Origin: Polynucleobacter sp.
GTDB lineage: Bacteria; Pseudomonadota; Gammaproteobacteria; Burkholderiales; Burkholderiaceae
DNA: 64,000 nt
Direction of reading: 5' to 3'
Assembly: GCA_016462905.1 (NCBI GenBank)
Contig: JAEMSI010000001.1
Coordinates: 82,800 to 146,799, forward strand
Notes under the pieces: generated by a model
The model's database searches: none
What the model saw: only the letters and a program-made list of their open reading frames with translations
Told to the model about the DNA's origin: nothing
Translations under genes and position numbers: made by a program
Shown: positions 39,444 through 48,391 of the stretch, one piece after another
How positions within the stretch are numbered: the stretch's first letter is position 1
Layout of the letters: each line of letters opens with the position of its first letter

Positions 39444-40283
39444 TTAGCTAGCTAAAACTCTATTTTCTTCGGGGGATAAAATCGGCCCCTCTAAAGTCAC
39501 TTTCTCTTCCTGAACTCGACCATCTTTAAATTTATCAATGATGGGCTTAAGTTTTGGGTCAATATGCTGATCATTAAAGCCATTCAATAAAGTACCAATC
39601 AAACCGCGCTTCAAATCGGATGTGCCCATGATCCAATCGGCAATTGGAAAGGTCAAATTCATATTTTTATGCATCATGATTCCCATATTGTGATGGGCCG
39701 CATGATGACGACGAATGGTATTGATAAAAGGCATATGACGAACAAACCAGTTTTCTTTAATGTGACAGCAATAATGAAAGGTTTCGTAAACAATGTAATG
39801 GCCAACCATCGTCATATACACAATGTAGCCTACATTGGGATTAAATAGTTTCGCAGCAATATAACCCAAGATGCTTCCAGCGACCCCTAAAACAATCAAT
39901 ACTCGCCATGGGAAAAAAACGATTCGATGTTCCTTAACGGTATCAATCGTGTAATCAGTATCGGTAAAATATTGGTGATGTTGGCGAGTATGCCGATCAT
40001 AAATTGCGCGCAAAGCAAATACATCGACTAGACGATGCATGACAAAACGATGCATTCCCCACTCCACAAAATTACCAGCAATCGCCACTGGAATAATCGT
40101 CAACCATGCCCACGTTGGCTGATCCAACTGCGAATAGCAATAATAGATCGCTGTAATGCCTGCGATATACATCACGCCAATATGAAATAGTCCGTTATAA
40201 AAAGGGCTAACTTGATTGATGTAGGCTGCGCGAAATTTTTTCTGCCGCTCGGTCATCATCATCGGCTTTGAAAAACTGCTCAT
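39444..40283 (-). CDS. Fatty acid hydroxylase / sterol desaturase superfamily membrane protein
   Basis: Histidine clusters (HRFVMH, HTRQHHQYF, HHAAHH) and TM segments. Confidence 0.85.
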   Translation of the reverse strand: MSSFSKPMMMTERQKKFRAAYINQVSPFYNGLFHIGVMYIAGITAIYYCYSQLDQPTWAWLTIIPVAIAGNFVEWGMHRFVMHRLVDVFALRAIYDRHTRQHHQYFTDTDYTIDTVKEHRIVFFPWRVLIVLGVAGSILGYIAAKLFNPNVGYIVYMTMVGHYIVYETFHYCCHIKENWFVRHMPFINTIRRHHAAHHNMGIMMHKNMNLTFPIADWIMGTSDLKRGLIGTLLNGFNDQHIDPKLKPIIDKFKDGRVQEEKVTLEGPILSPEENRVLAS

Positions 40284-40322
40284 TTAACTCTCCTTTTTTC
40301 ACAGCGTAGGCATGTATCAGTA

Positions 40323-40352
40323 AGTATATATCTAATATATTAGATGAATACT
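40323..40352. promoter_or_regulatory. 30-bp interrupted palindrome AGTAT-at-ATCTAATATATTAGAT-ga-ATACT, candidate operator
   Basis: 16-bp perfect core (40330-40345) flanked by complementary 5-mers, upstream of the 40283 gene start. Confidence 0.6.
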
Positions 40353-40387
40353 AGCATAACTATGAATCAATAGTCCCTGGGTAAACC

Positions 40388-41320
40388 CTAGAATTTAGAG
40401 AGGGTTGTACCAATCCAAGAAACAACACCCTGAATCGTTCTAAAGTCTGCAACCGAGCGGATTGCAACTTGCGGATGCGCCACGTTAAACATTTTGGTAA
40501 GGGCATTACCAGGCCCCAACTCAAGTACTACTCTAACACCACGATCCACCAAGGTTTGCATGCAGGCTTGCCAATCAATCGGTTCGCCAATCGCTCTAGC
40601 CAAAAGATGAAGACCGCTAGCAGTATCCGTTGAAATTGATCCAGAAAGACAGCTCAGTACAGGTATAAATGGTTTCGGTAAGAAAGTGGCTTGCTCCAAA
40701 TACTCCCTAAACTTCAATTGAGCTTGCCGCATTAGTGGCGTATGCGATGGTACGCTGACATCTAGCAGTTTTGTCCAAATCGAACTGCTTTCACAATATT
40801 GTTGAAGGATCCGTAAATCGTGTTTTAAACCGCCAATCACAAAATGATCAGGCTCGTTCACAATTGCGATATATGCTCGCGATTCCCCAAGCAACTGCTT
40901 AATTTGTAATTGGCAGGCCTCTTGACCAAGCCCGCGAATAGCAAGCATGCCCGCCTGTTGCGGTTGATATTGCTCCATCAAGGAACAGCGCGCATAGGTC
41001 ATTGCAACAAGCTGCTCTATCGTTAGTGCACCAGAACAACCCCAAGCCGATAGCTCACCCACGCTGTAACCTGCTACAAATTCAGGGGTGGGTAAATGCG
41101 GACTTAAAAGCGTCCAATTAGCAACTGCTGAAGCAACTGCCAAGGGCTGGGCAATCGCATTACGCGTTAGATTTTCCTCACTTGCTATCAGAGAAAGAAA
41201 ATTAATCTTAAACGTACTGGAGAATGAGTCAATAATCGCTCGGCCTTGATTTTCACTAGCGCTCTTTTCTAAGATAGCGCGATCGATATTTCCCTGACCC
41301 GAAGCAATCACAGCAAACAC
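40388..41320 (-). CDS. mdcH: Malonate decarboxylase epsilon subunit (malonyl-CoA:ACP transacylase-like)
   Basis: GYSVGELSAWGCSGALT; acyltransferase architecture; operon context. Confidence 0.92.
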   Translation of the reverse strand: MFAVIASGQGNIDRAILEKSASENQGRAIIDSFSSTFKINFLSLIASEENLTRNAIAQPLAVASAVANWTLLSPHLPTPEFVAGYSVGELSAWGCSGALTIEQLVAMTYARCSLMEQYQPQQAGMLAIRGLGQEACQLQIKQLLGESRAYIAIVNEPDHFVIGGLKHDLRILQQYCESSSIWTKLLDVSVPSHTPLMRQAQLKFREYLEQATFLPKPFIPVLSCLSGSISTDTASGLHLLARAIGEPIDWQACMQTLVDRGVRVVLELGPGNALTKMFNVAHPQVAIRSVADFRTIQGVVSWIGTTLSKF

Positions 41321-42205
41321 TTAAATCTCCTTCGTTTCAATTTGATCAATCAACAAACAAGCACCTAAAAGATCGGCGCAACCACCGGGACTTAAATTCA
41401 TTGCAATAAATTGCTGATGTATTTTCTGGGTTTGCAAAAACCAAGAATCTTGAAACACACCACCTTGGTCGATGAATTGTTGCGCAGCTTGTTGGGCAAA
41501 ATTTAAGCCCGAAAGACCACCACGATATAGTAAATTAGTATCGTCAATCTGAGCCAGCAGGGCATAAAAGGCCTGAATTCGCGCTAATGAGGAATTATTA
41601 GTAAATTGATAAGTTATACGATAAGCAGGCAAAGCAATCGTGTACACCGACGAAAAGCCACTGATAGCCTGGGCTCTTGCTCCACCAGCATCATGATATT
41701 CCTTACGCACCAGTGAACCATGGCTATGGACTAAATCACGATGCTCTCGGAGGTCAGCGCCCCACTGTTGCTGAATAATTTCACCTAGGGTGAACTGACG
41801 TAATTGATGTGTAAGGCGATAGGCAGCAGCTGCCGCTAATAAACCCAAAATAAAAATCGCGCCGCGATGTGTGTTAACGCCCTTCGTAACCAACATCATA
41901 TGTTGCTCGGCAGCCATTCCAAGTTCTTTTAGGGCTCCAAATGGCTCTTGATTCATACCGGCATGAGCCATCCGTAAAAAATAGTTACGTAAACTAAATA
42001 GGCTACGGAACATTAAGTCAGCATTCATATCGCGATGACTACCACAGTCTTCTTTGCTGACTAAACCTGCCTTAGGAAATGTAATTAATTCTTCCCATAA
42101 AGCTCGAATGCAGGCTCTTTGAATAAAAAGACAAGTTTTACGAGATGATTGCTCAACGATGACGTCATCATGCAAAATCAGATCGTCCATTAATGCGCTC
42201 TCCAA
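41321..42205 (-). CDS. mdcB: Triphosphoribosyl-dephospho-CoA synthase
   Basis: CitG/MdcB-like: ALWEELITFPKAGLVSKEDCGSHRDMN, GVNTHRGAIFILGLL. Confidence 0.93.
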   Translation of the reverse strand: MESALMDDLILHDDVIVEQSSRKTCLFIQRACIRALWEELITFPKAGLVSKEDCGSHRDMNADLMFRSLFSLRNYFLRMAHAGMNQEPFGALKELGMAAEQHMMLVTKGVNTHRGAIFILGLLAAAAAYRLTHQLRQFTLGEIIQQQWGADLREHRDLVHSHGSLVRKEYHDAGGARAQAISGFSSVYTIALPAYRITYQFTNNSSLARIQAFYALLAQIDDTNLLYRGGLSGLNFAQQAAQQFIDQGGVFQDSWFLQTQKIHQQFIAMNLSPGGCADLLGACLLIDQIETKEI

Positions 42206-42849
42206 AGGTCAGTTTTCGAAATTAGCAGCGGCTCAAAATCTGATTTCAACAATAAGTAATCGCTAGCGCTAAGCCACTCTTTCCAAGCTACCGATTGACC
42301 ATGATCTAATTCGATTTCGCCATCTAACTTAGAAAATAAAAGCCTGTCCAATTTCATCAAATCGGCAATCAATAGTTGCGCCTGCGCTAGCTTCCCAAGC
42401 TTAAACAGTAAATCAATATCCGACTCAGGACTCATTAAAACTTTTTTTTGAGCGAGGCTCCAAAAGGCAGAACCATAAACCTGCACTGCTATTTGATGCC
42501 GCTTAGCAATCACCAAGACTTGTTCACAAAGGCTTTGCAAATGGTTTGGAATAAAAGGCTGTGCTTCGCTTAATAATGCGGGTTCATCAACCCGCAAAAT
42601 CAAATCGCGCGGAATATAAAAAGCGAGGCGTAATTTATATCCATCAGGCCCAAAATACATCAGACCTAATGGCGCAAAATGATTTCGCAATGCTTTTTCA
42701 TCGGCGCGCCATGCCCTGCCTACGAAAGGTCTTTCAGATAATATCCAATTCTCTAAATAAGATTGTTCCAACTGATTTAAGCTTTGTAAAGAAACCAGTT
42801 GGTCCAAAGCATTTTTTTTGAGAATAACTCTGCGGTGGCGCCAAGTCAT
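42190..42849 (-). CDS. mdcG: Malonate decarboxylase holo-ACP synthase
   Basis: YGSAFWSLAQKKVLMSPESDIDLLF nucleotidyltransferase motif; operon context. Confidence 0.9.
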   Translation of the reverse strand: MTWRHRRVILKKNALDQLVSLQSLNQLEQSYLENWILSERPFVGRAWRADEKALRNHFAPLGLMYFGPDGYKLRLAFYIPRDLILRVDEPALLSEAQPFIPNHLQSLCEQVLVIAKRHQIAVQVYGSAFWSLAQKKVLMSPESDIDLLFKLGKLAQAQLLIADLMKLDRLLFSKLDGEIELDHGQSVAWKEWLSASDYLLLKSDFEPLLISKTDLWRAH

Positions 42850-42858
42850 AAAACTAGA

Positions 42859-43563
42859 CTACTTGGCTTTTTTAATAGTGCGGATCACAAAATCGGCCTT
42901 TGTACGACCCCCTAACTGAGAGCCTCGTTCTGCTCGCCTATCCTCTGTCTGCGGATGATTTAAAGCTAACTCAAGTGAGTTTGCTAAATTTTTTTCCCAG
43001 ACCCCGTCGAGCGCTCCCATAGATAAATAATTGGCCACCCCTGGTCCAAAAATTGGCGATGATTTACAAAGCTCTTCTAATTGATCAAGTGGAATTAATG
43101 TGATCCTCGACATCGCAGGCAAAGCCATCACCCGAATCTGAGCATGACTCAAGGCATACGATTGATCGGCCATCATACCCAAGGCAAGATATCCGCCACT
43201 AACGGCTTCGTTATAGACTAAACTAATAATCGGGTGGCCTTGGATTCGAGCTAATTCAAAACATTTTGATAAGTGCGCTAAGTAACCAGCATTGCCTAAC
43301 AATTCATCCCGTCGCGAGAGTAGCTGACCTTGAGTATCAACTAACACTAAAATCGCTTGCTGAGGGGATTTTTTAATAATTTCTAAAAGTTTGCCAGCTA
43401 AAGCAAAAGCTAGATCCACACCAATTGGAGCTGAATTACGTGTTCCCAAGATAGAAACGGTTTGATTGGCACAAACACCCTCCCCGTAAATCATCTCTCC
43501 AGCATTTTCCAGATGAAAACCTGCAGGAAAAAGCTCTGCGCAAATTATTTGAGCATCAGCCAT
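42859..43563 (-). CDS. mdcE: Malonate decarboxylase gamma subunit
   Basis: Carboxyltransferase-like; YNEAVSGGYLALGMMADQSYAL. Confidence 0.92.
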   Translation of the reverse strand: MADAQIICAELFPAGFHLENAGEMIYGEGVCANQTVSILGTRNSAPIGVDLAFALAGKLLEIIKKSPQQAILVLVDTQGQLLSRRDELLGNAGYLAHLSKCFELARIQGHPIISLVYNEAVSGGYLALGMMADQSYALSHAQIRVMALPAMSRITLIPLDQLEELCKSSPIFGPGVANYLSMGALDGVWEKNLANSLELALNHPQTEDRRAERGSQLGGRTKADFVIRTIKKAK

Positions 43564-44467
43564 GGGTTCGTACCCGATTAGCGATTGACATAAACTCGGA
43601 ATAATCTAGACTAGATATTTTTTCAGGCTCAGTAATTCCTAAGATCTTCCAGATATCAAAAGCCTCTGTGCATGTTCCAAATTGATTTAAGCGCTGACCA
43701 AGCTCGCGATGCTCGGCTTCCAATTGATCTAAATTGATTGGAATTGGATGATTTAGTAAGGAAATTAAATGGTCACGAATCGACATAAAGGAATCTTCTG
43801 CAAAGGATTGGGCTTCGTTGATCAAATAGCGATGCTTGCCACCCATGGTTCGCCACACTAGGGCTCGATCGCGGGCGTCAAATTCTTCTACCCCTTTTTG
43901 AGCCTCAATAACCTCGGGACCCGAAACAGAAAGTCGACCTTCCTCGGTAATCAAAACATAATCACAACAGCGCGCGACGATACTGATGCCGCCATAAATA
44001 CCATTTGAACCAGCAGAGACTGCGATCACAGTAACGCCAGAATTCCTAGCTTTAAAAAGTGCTCGTTGGATTTCAGAAATCGCGATCAAACCAGCATTTG
44101 CCTCATGCAAACGCACTCCACCGGTATCTAAAATTAAAATCACGGCACTTGGCTTTTCATCGGATGCTAATTCCAACAAACCGGTGAACTTAGCCCCATG
44201 CACCTCGCCTACAGAACCGCCCATAAATCCGGGTTCTTGAGCGGCACACAATACTTTCTTACCAGCCAGCAAGCCACGACCCACCACCATGCCATCATCA
44301 AAAGCGACCGGTAAATTTAATTGCTTTAAGTGAGGGCTAATTACACGCTCAGATGGAGGTAAGAACTCAATAAAACTATTGGGATCTAATAAATGCGCCA
44401 CCCGAACACGAGCTCGTGCCTCATAAAAACTATCGTGTCGAATTGAGTTCATCCTGATTTGCTCCAT
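43556..44467 (-). CDS. mdcD: Malonate decarboxylase beta subunit
   Basis: DSFYEARARVRVAHLLDPNSFIEFLPPSE, GGVRLHEANAGLIAISEIQRAL. Confidence 0.94.
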   Translation of the reverse strand: MEQIRMNSIRHDSFYEARARVRVAHLLDPNSFIEFLPPSERVISPHLKQLNLPVAFDDGMVVGRGLLAGKKVLCAAQEPGFMGGSVGEVHGAKFTGLLELASDEKPSAVILILDTGGVRLHEANAGLIAISEIQRALFKARNSGVTVIAVSAGSNGIYGGISIVARCCDYVLITEEGRLSVSGPEVIEAQKGVEEFDARDRALVWRTMGGKHRYLINEAQSFAEDSFMSIRDHLISLLNHPIPINLDQLEAEHRELGQRLNQFGTCTEAFDIWKILGITEPEKISSLDYSEFMSIANRVRTHG

Positions 44468-44769
44468 TCGCTTGCCGCTTGAGCAAGTCGCAAAGAAACT
44501 ACCGCTGGAGTTGCGCCGCCATCGTTAATGGTCATCACGGTATTGCCAAACTGATTTAACTCAGCAAAATCAGATAAAACAGCAACCCAAGTGCTAGCGA
44601 AGCCCCGCACCGAAGTCTCCACATAAATCTGTATTTTTCCAGTCAGATCGGCCCACTCAACCAATATTTCTAGATTACCCGATCCAACAACACCCACTAA
44701 AACTGGGGGTTTTTTCGAGTCCAGAAGCGACTTGGGCCATGGGCCGAAGGTATATTGCAAACTTTCCAT
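44449..44769 (-). CDS. mdcC: Malonate decarboxylase delta subunit (acyl carrier protein)
   Basis: VGVVGSGNLEILVE prosthetic-group serine region. Confidence 0.93.
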   Translation of the reverse strand: MESLQYTFGPWPKSLLDSKKPPVLVGVVGSGNLEILVEWADLTGKIQIYVETSVRGFASTWVAVLSDFAELNQFGNTVMTINDGGATPAVVSLRLAQAASEWSKSG

Positions 44770-44772
44770 GAT

Positions 44773-46413
44773 TTACCAATTCCTAAAACGTTTAGGGGGA
44801 TCATAAAGCCCTCCTGACCAACGTACTAAATCTTTAATTGAGCGAGCTGCTAATAAATTACGATTCGCATCGCGGGGATCAATTCCTAAATCAGCCGGTC
44901 CCTGCACAATTCCACGTGCGCGCAAGGATTCAACCATTTTTTTATTTCGTTTTAAACCCACCGGCGTGTAGCCCGCAACACCACGAATCGCCTGCTCACG
45001 TTCCTCGATATTTTGACAGCGGTGCAAGTGGGCAATACCTTCCTCAGTCACCAAGTGAGTTAAATCATCGCCATAAACCATCACTGGCGGCAAACTCAAC
45101 TGAAAGTCTTCCATCAATTGCCAAGCATCTAAGCGCTCGACAAAGGTAGCTTGCATTTTTTCGCGAAAAGTTTCCACCGTCTGTACCACTAATTTCCTAC
45201 CACGTGGCATGGTAGAACCAGATAAAGAAACGCTTTCAGCCCCCGCTTTTAACCAAGCTTTACTGGCATGGCGACGGGCTCGTGAATCAGAACCAAAGTT
45301 AGGCGCCCCGCCAAAACCAGTGATTCGGTTTAAAGTCGCGGTTGAAGAATTGCCCTCGATATCCATTTGCAGAGTTGAGCCAATAAATAAATCTGAATAA
45401 TGCCCCGCTAACTGACAAAAGGCTCGATTTGATCGCATCGAACCATCACTACCAGTAAAGAAAATATCGGGTCGCGCAGAAATATAATTCTCCATTCCTA
45501 ACTCAGATCCAGCGCTATGAATATTCTTAATAAATCCAGACTCAATCGCTGGAATTAAGGTGGGACAAGGATTGACACTCATGTATTGGCAAATTTTATT
45601 TTTTAGGCCCAAAGACTCTGCATAGGTTGGCAAAATTAATTCAATCGCCGCCGTATCAAATCCGATACCATGATTCAAACGATTAATTTCATACGGTAAA
45701 TAGATGCCTTTAATCACCATCATCGCCATCAAAATTTGAACTTCCGTAATTAAGGCAGGATCGCGCGTAAAAATCGGCTCGATATGGTGCTGTTTGGGAG
45801 ACTTCACCACAAATGAAACCCAATCACTGGGAACATCAATGCGCGGAAGCACATCGACCATTTCGTTGACCTGCGCAATCACAATGCCATTTTTAAAGGC
45901 AGTAGCCTCAACAATTGGCGGAGTATCTTCGGTATTCGGTCCAGTATATAAATTACCCTCTCGATCGGCGCTTTGTGCTGCAATAAAGGAAACGCGTGGA
46001 GTTAAATCGACAAAATAACGGCTATACAACTCAAGGTAAGTATGAATTGCCCCCACCTGAACAATATTTTCCTTAATCAATTTACCGAGTCGCACACCCT
46101 GATCGCCGGAATAACAAAAATCTAATTTACGAGCAATCCCCTTTTCAAAAATATCGAGATGCGATGGCAGTGCTATATTGGACTGAACAATATGTAAATC
46201 ATGAATTTTTTCTGGGTTTACTTGAGCTAAACATTGCGATAAAAAGTCAGCGTGTTTTTGATTATTTCCTTCAATACAAACTCGATCATAGGGCTCTAGA
46301 ATGAATTCAAGTAGTCGCACCATGTCATTCGTTTGAACCTGCTTGCCCAAGGTAATCGCCTTGGCGCGTTCCAAACGCTTAGCCAAATTAAGGGCTAATG
46401 AATTCCATGTCAT
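44773..46413 (-). CDS. mdcA: Malonate decarboxylase alpha subunit (malonate:ACP transferase)
   Basis: CoA-transferase-like; DRVCIEGNNQKHADFLSQCL, GAPNFGSDSRARRHAS. Confidence 0.95.
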   Translation of the reverse strand: MTWNSLALNLAKRLERAKAITLGKQVQTNDMVRLLEFILEPYDRVCIEGNNQKHADFLSQCLAQVNPEKIHDLHIVQSNIALPSHLDIFEKGIARKLDFCYSGDQGVRLGKLIKENIVQVGAIHTYLELYSRYFVDLTPRVSFIAAQSADREGNLYTGPNTEDTPPIVEATAFKNGIVIAQVNEMVDVLPRIDVPSDWVSFVVKSPKQHHIEPIFTRDPALITEVQILMAMMVIKGIYLPYEINRLNHGIGFDTAAIELILPTYAESLGLKNKICQYMSVNPCPTLIPAIESGFIKNIHSAGSELGMENYISARPDIFFTGSDGSMRSNRAFCQLAGHYSDLFIGSTLQMDIEGNSSTATLNRITGFGGAPNFGSDSRARRHASKAWLKAGAESVSLSGSTMPRGRKLVVQTVETFREKMQATFVERLDAWQLMEDFQLSLPPVMVYGDDLTHLVTEEGIAHLHRCQNIEEREQAIRGVAGYTPVGLKRNKKMVESLRARGIVQGPADLGIDPRDANRNLLAARSIKDLVRWSGGLYDPPKRFRNW

Positions 46414-46442
46414 AAATAAATTAAGCGATCAATCTAAAGCGA

Positions 46443-47423
46443 TTAGCTATCAAGAGTAATTTTCGAATCCTTAATCACTGTGCCCCATTTTTTTAAGTCG
46501 GCCTGAATTAGACTTAGTAATTCACTGGGGGTTCTAGGTTCAATTTCATCATTGCCCAATTTTTCTAACTCTTTGGCGACCGCAGGATCAGAAACAACTT
46601 GTTTGAGTTCGCTTTGCAGTCTTGATGCAATTGGGGACGGCAACTTGGCGGGGCCCACCATCATGAAACGTAAGACCGCTTCATACCCTTTGACCCCCTG
46701 CTCGGCTATGGTGGGAACATTGGGCAAGGCGCTTGATCTCGCAGTGGTAGTAACACCCAAGGCCTTTGCCTTGCCTGCGGCAATCATTGGCAACGCAGGT
46801 CCAATAGTGGCAAACATGATCGGAATTTGACCGCCAACTAAATCAACTAGTGCTGGGCCTGCTCCCCGGTAAGGAATATGAACTACAAAAGTACCTGTTC
46901 TGGCTTTAAATAATTCACCGGCAAGGTGGTGAACTGATCCTACGCCTGAGCTAGCATAACTATATTGGCCAGGCTTCGATTTTAAAAGGGCTACCAATTC
47001 AGGAATGTTTTTTGCATTGACGCTAGGGTTGACCAACAGCACTAATCCAGTCGAGCAAACATACGAAAGCGGTGTGAAATCAGTCAGGGGATCGTAAGAT
47101 ACCTTTCTTAAATTAGGCATGATACAAAGTGGTCCAGTATCGGTTAAGCCGATGGTGTATCCATCTGGATTACTTCTCGCAACAAATTCTGCACCAACCG
47201 ATGCGCCTGCACCCGGTTTGTAATCAACCACCACAGACTGCTTTAGTTTTTGTTCAAGCGGACGATTCAGAATTCGAGCGGTTGCATCCGATGCCCCGCC
47301 CGTTGTATAGCCCAAAACTAATTTAATTGGTCGATCTGGCCAAGTTTGTGCTCGCAGCACAGGAGCGAACAATGCGGCTAATAAACCGCCTATCAACTTT
47401 AAAGTATTTCTCTTTTTCATCAT
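46443..47423 (-). CDS. Tripartite tricarboxylate transporter (Bug) family substrate-binding protein
   Basis: Signal peptide; WPDRPIKLVLGYTTGGASDATARIL…NPDGYTIGLTDTG. Confidence 0.94.
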   Translation of the reverse strand: MMKKRNTLKLIGGLLAALFAPVLRAQTWPDRPIKLVLGYTTGGASDATARILNRPLEQKLKQSVVVDYKPGAGASVGAEFVARSNPDGYTIGLTDTGPLCIMPNLRKVSYDPLTDFTPLSYVCSTGLVLLVNPSVNAKNIPELVALLKSKPGQYSYASSGVGSVHHLAGELFKARTGTFVVHIPYRGAGPALVDLVGGQIPIMFATIGPALPMIAAGKAKALGVTTTARSSALPNVPTIAEQGVKGYEAVLRFMMVGPAKLPSPIASRLQSELKQVVSDPAVAKELEKLGNDEIEPRTPSELLSLIQADLKKWGTVIKDSKITLDS

Positions 47424-47498
47424 CGCCCCGTTTTAATTGATGAATTCGGCTCTTTTACAAAACCCTCATATCGAATAGTACACAAACTTTCTACCGCT

Positions 47499-48365
47499 CT
47501 ATTCCTTTGTTCCAATCTCAGCTATTACAGGAGCATGATCCGATGGTTGCTCCCAAGAACGCGGTTTTTTATCCACCATACTACTTAAACAATCTCGCTT
47601 TAGCGATTCACTTAATAAAATATGATCAATCCGCATACCGGCATTGCGTCTAAAAGCCATCATGCGGTAATCCCACCAGCTATACGTTTTGGGTGCTTGT
47701 TCAAATAAACGAAACGAATCTGACAGGCCTAAATCCAAGAGTGCTTTAAATGCGTTGCGCTCTTCTGGCGAAACTAAGTTCTGCCCCACCCACGCAGCAG
47801 GATCATGCACATCCTCATCCGTCGGCGCAATATTAAAATCGCCCAATAATGCCAAACGTGGGTGTTGTTGTAACTCCGTACCCAACCAATCCTGCAAGGC
47901 CTTTAACCAATGCAGTTTATATACAAACTTATCGCTGGCAGGATCTTGTCCATTTGGAAAATAAGCTGATATCAGGCGCATCGGCTCAACCCCTTTAAAG
48001 CAAATAGTTGCTGCTAATACGCGTTGCTGTTCATCTTCAAACCCAGGAATATTGCGCGTGGGTTTCAAAAAAGCAGTTGCAGTATCACTCGCAATCGCCG
48101 CCAAAGCCGATTTACGCAAAATAATAGCAACGCCGTTATAGGTTTTTTGTCCAGCAGTTAAACTGATATAGCCTGCATTTTCAAATTCACGATGAGGATA
48201 CTTATCGTCCGTTATTTTTAATTCCTGTAAGCACAAGGCATCAATCGGTTTTTGCAAGGCTTCTTGCACTTGTAGCCATTGCAATACATGAGTAACACGA
48301 ACTTTAATCGAGTTCACATTCCAAGCTGCAATACGTATCGAATGGCTAGAGGACATAATCCCCAT
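47499..48365 (-). CDS. xthA: Exodeoxyribonuclease III
   Basis: IRIAAWNVNSIKVR, LCLQELKI, LLGDFNIAP, RIDHILLS, SDHAPVIAEI. Confidence 0.94.
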   Translation of the reverse strand: MGIMSSSHSIRIAAWNVNSIKVRVTHVLQWLQVQEALQKPIDALCLQELKITDDKYPHREFENAGYISLTAGQKTYNGVAIILRKSALAAIASDTATAFLKPTRNIPGFEDEQQRVLAATICFKGVEPMRLISAYFPNGQDPASDKFVYKLHWLKALQDWLGTELQQHPRLALLGDFNIAPTDEDVHDPAAWVGQNLVSPEERNAFKALLDLGLSDSFRLFEQAPKTYSWWDYRMMAFRRNAGMRIDHILLSESLKRDCLSSMVDKKPRSWEQPSDHAPVIAEIGTKE

Positions 48366-48391
48366 TGTAGACAGAAGTGAATCGGTCGAGC

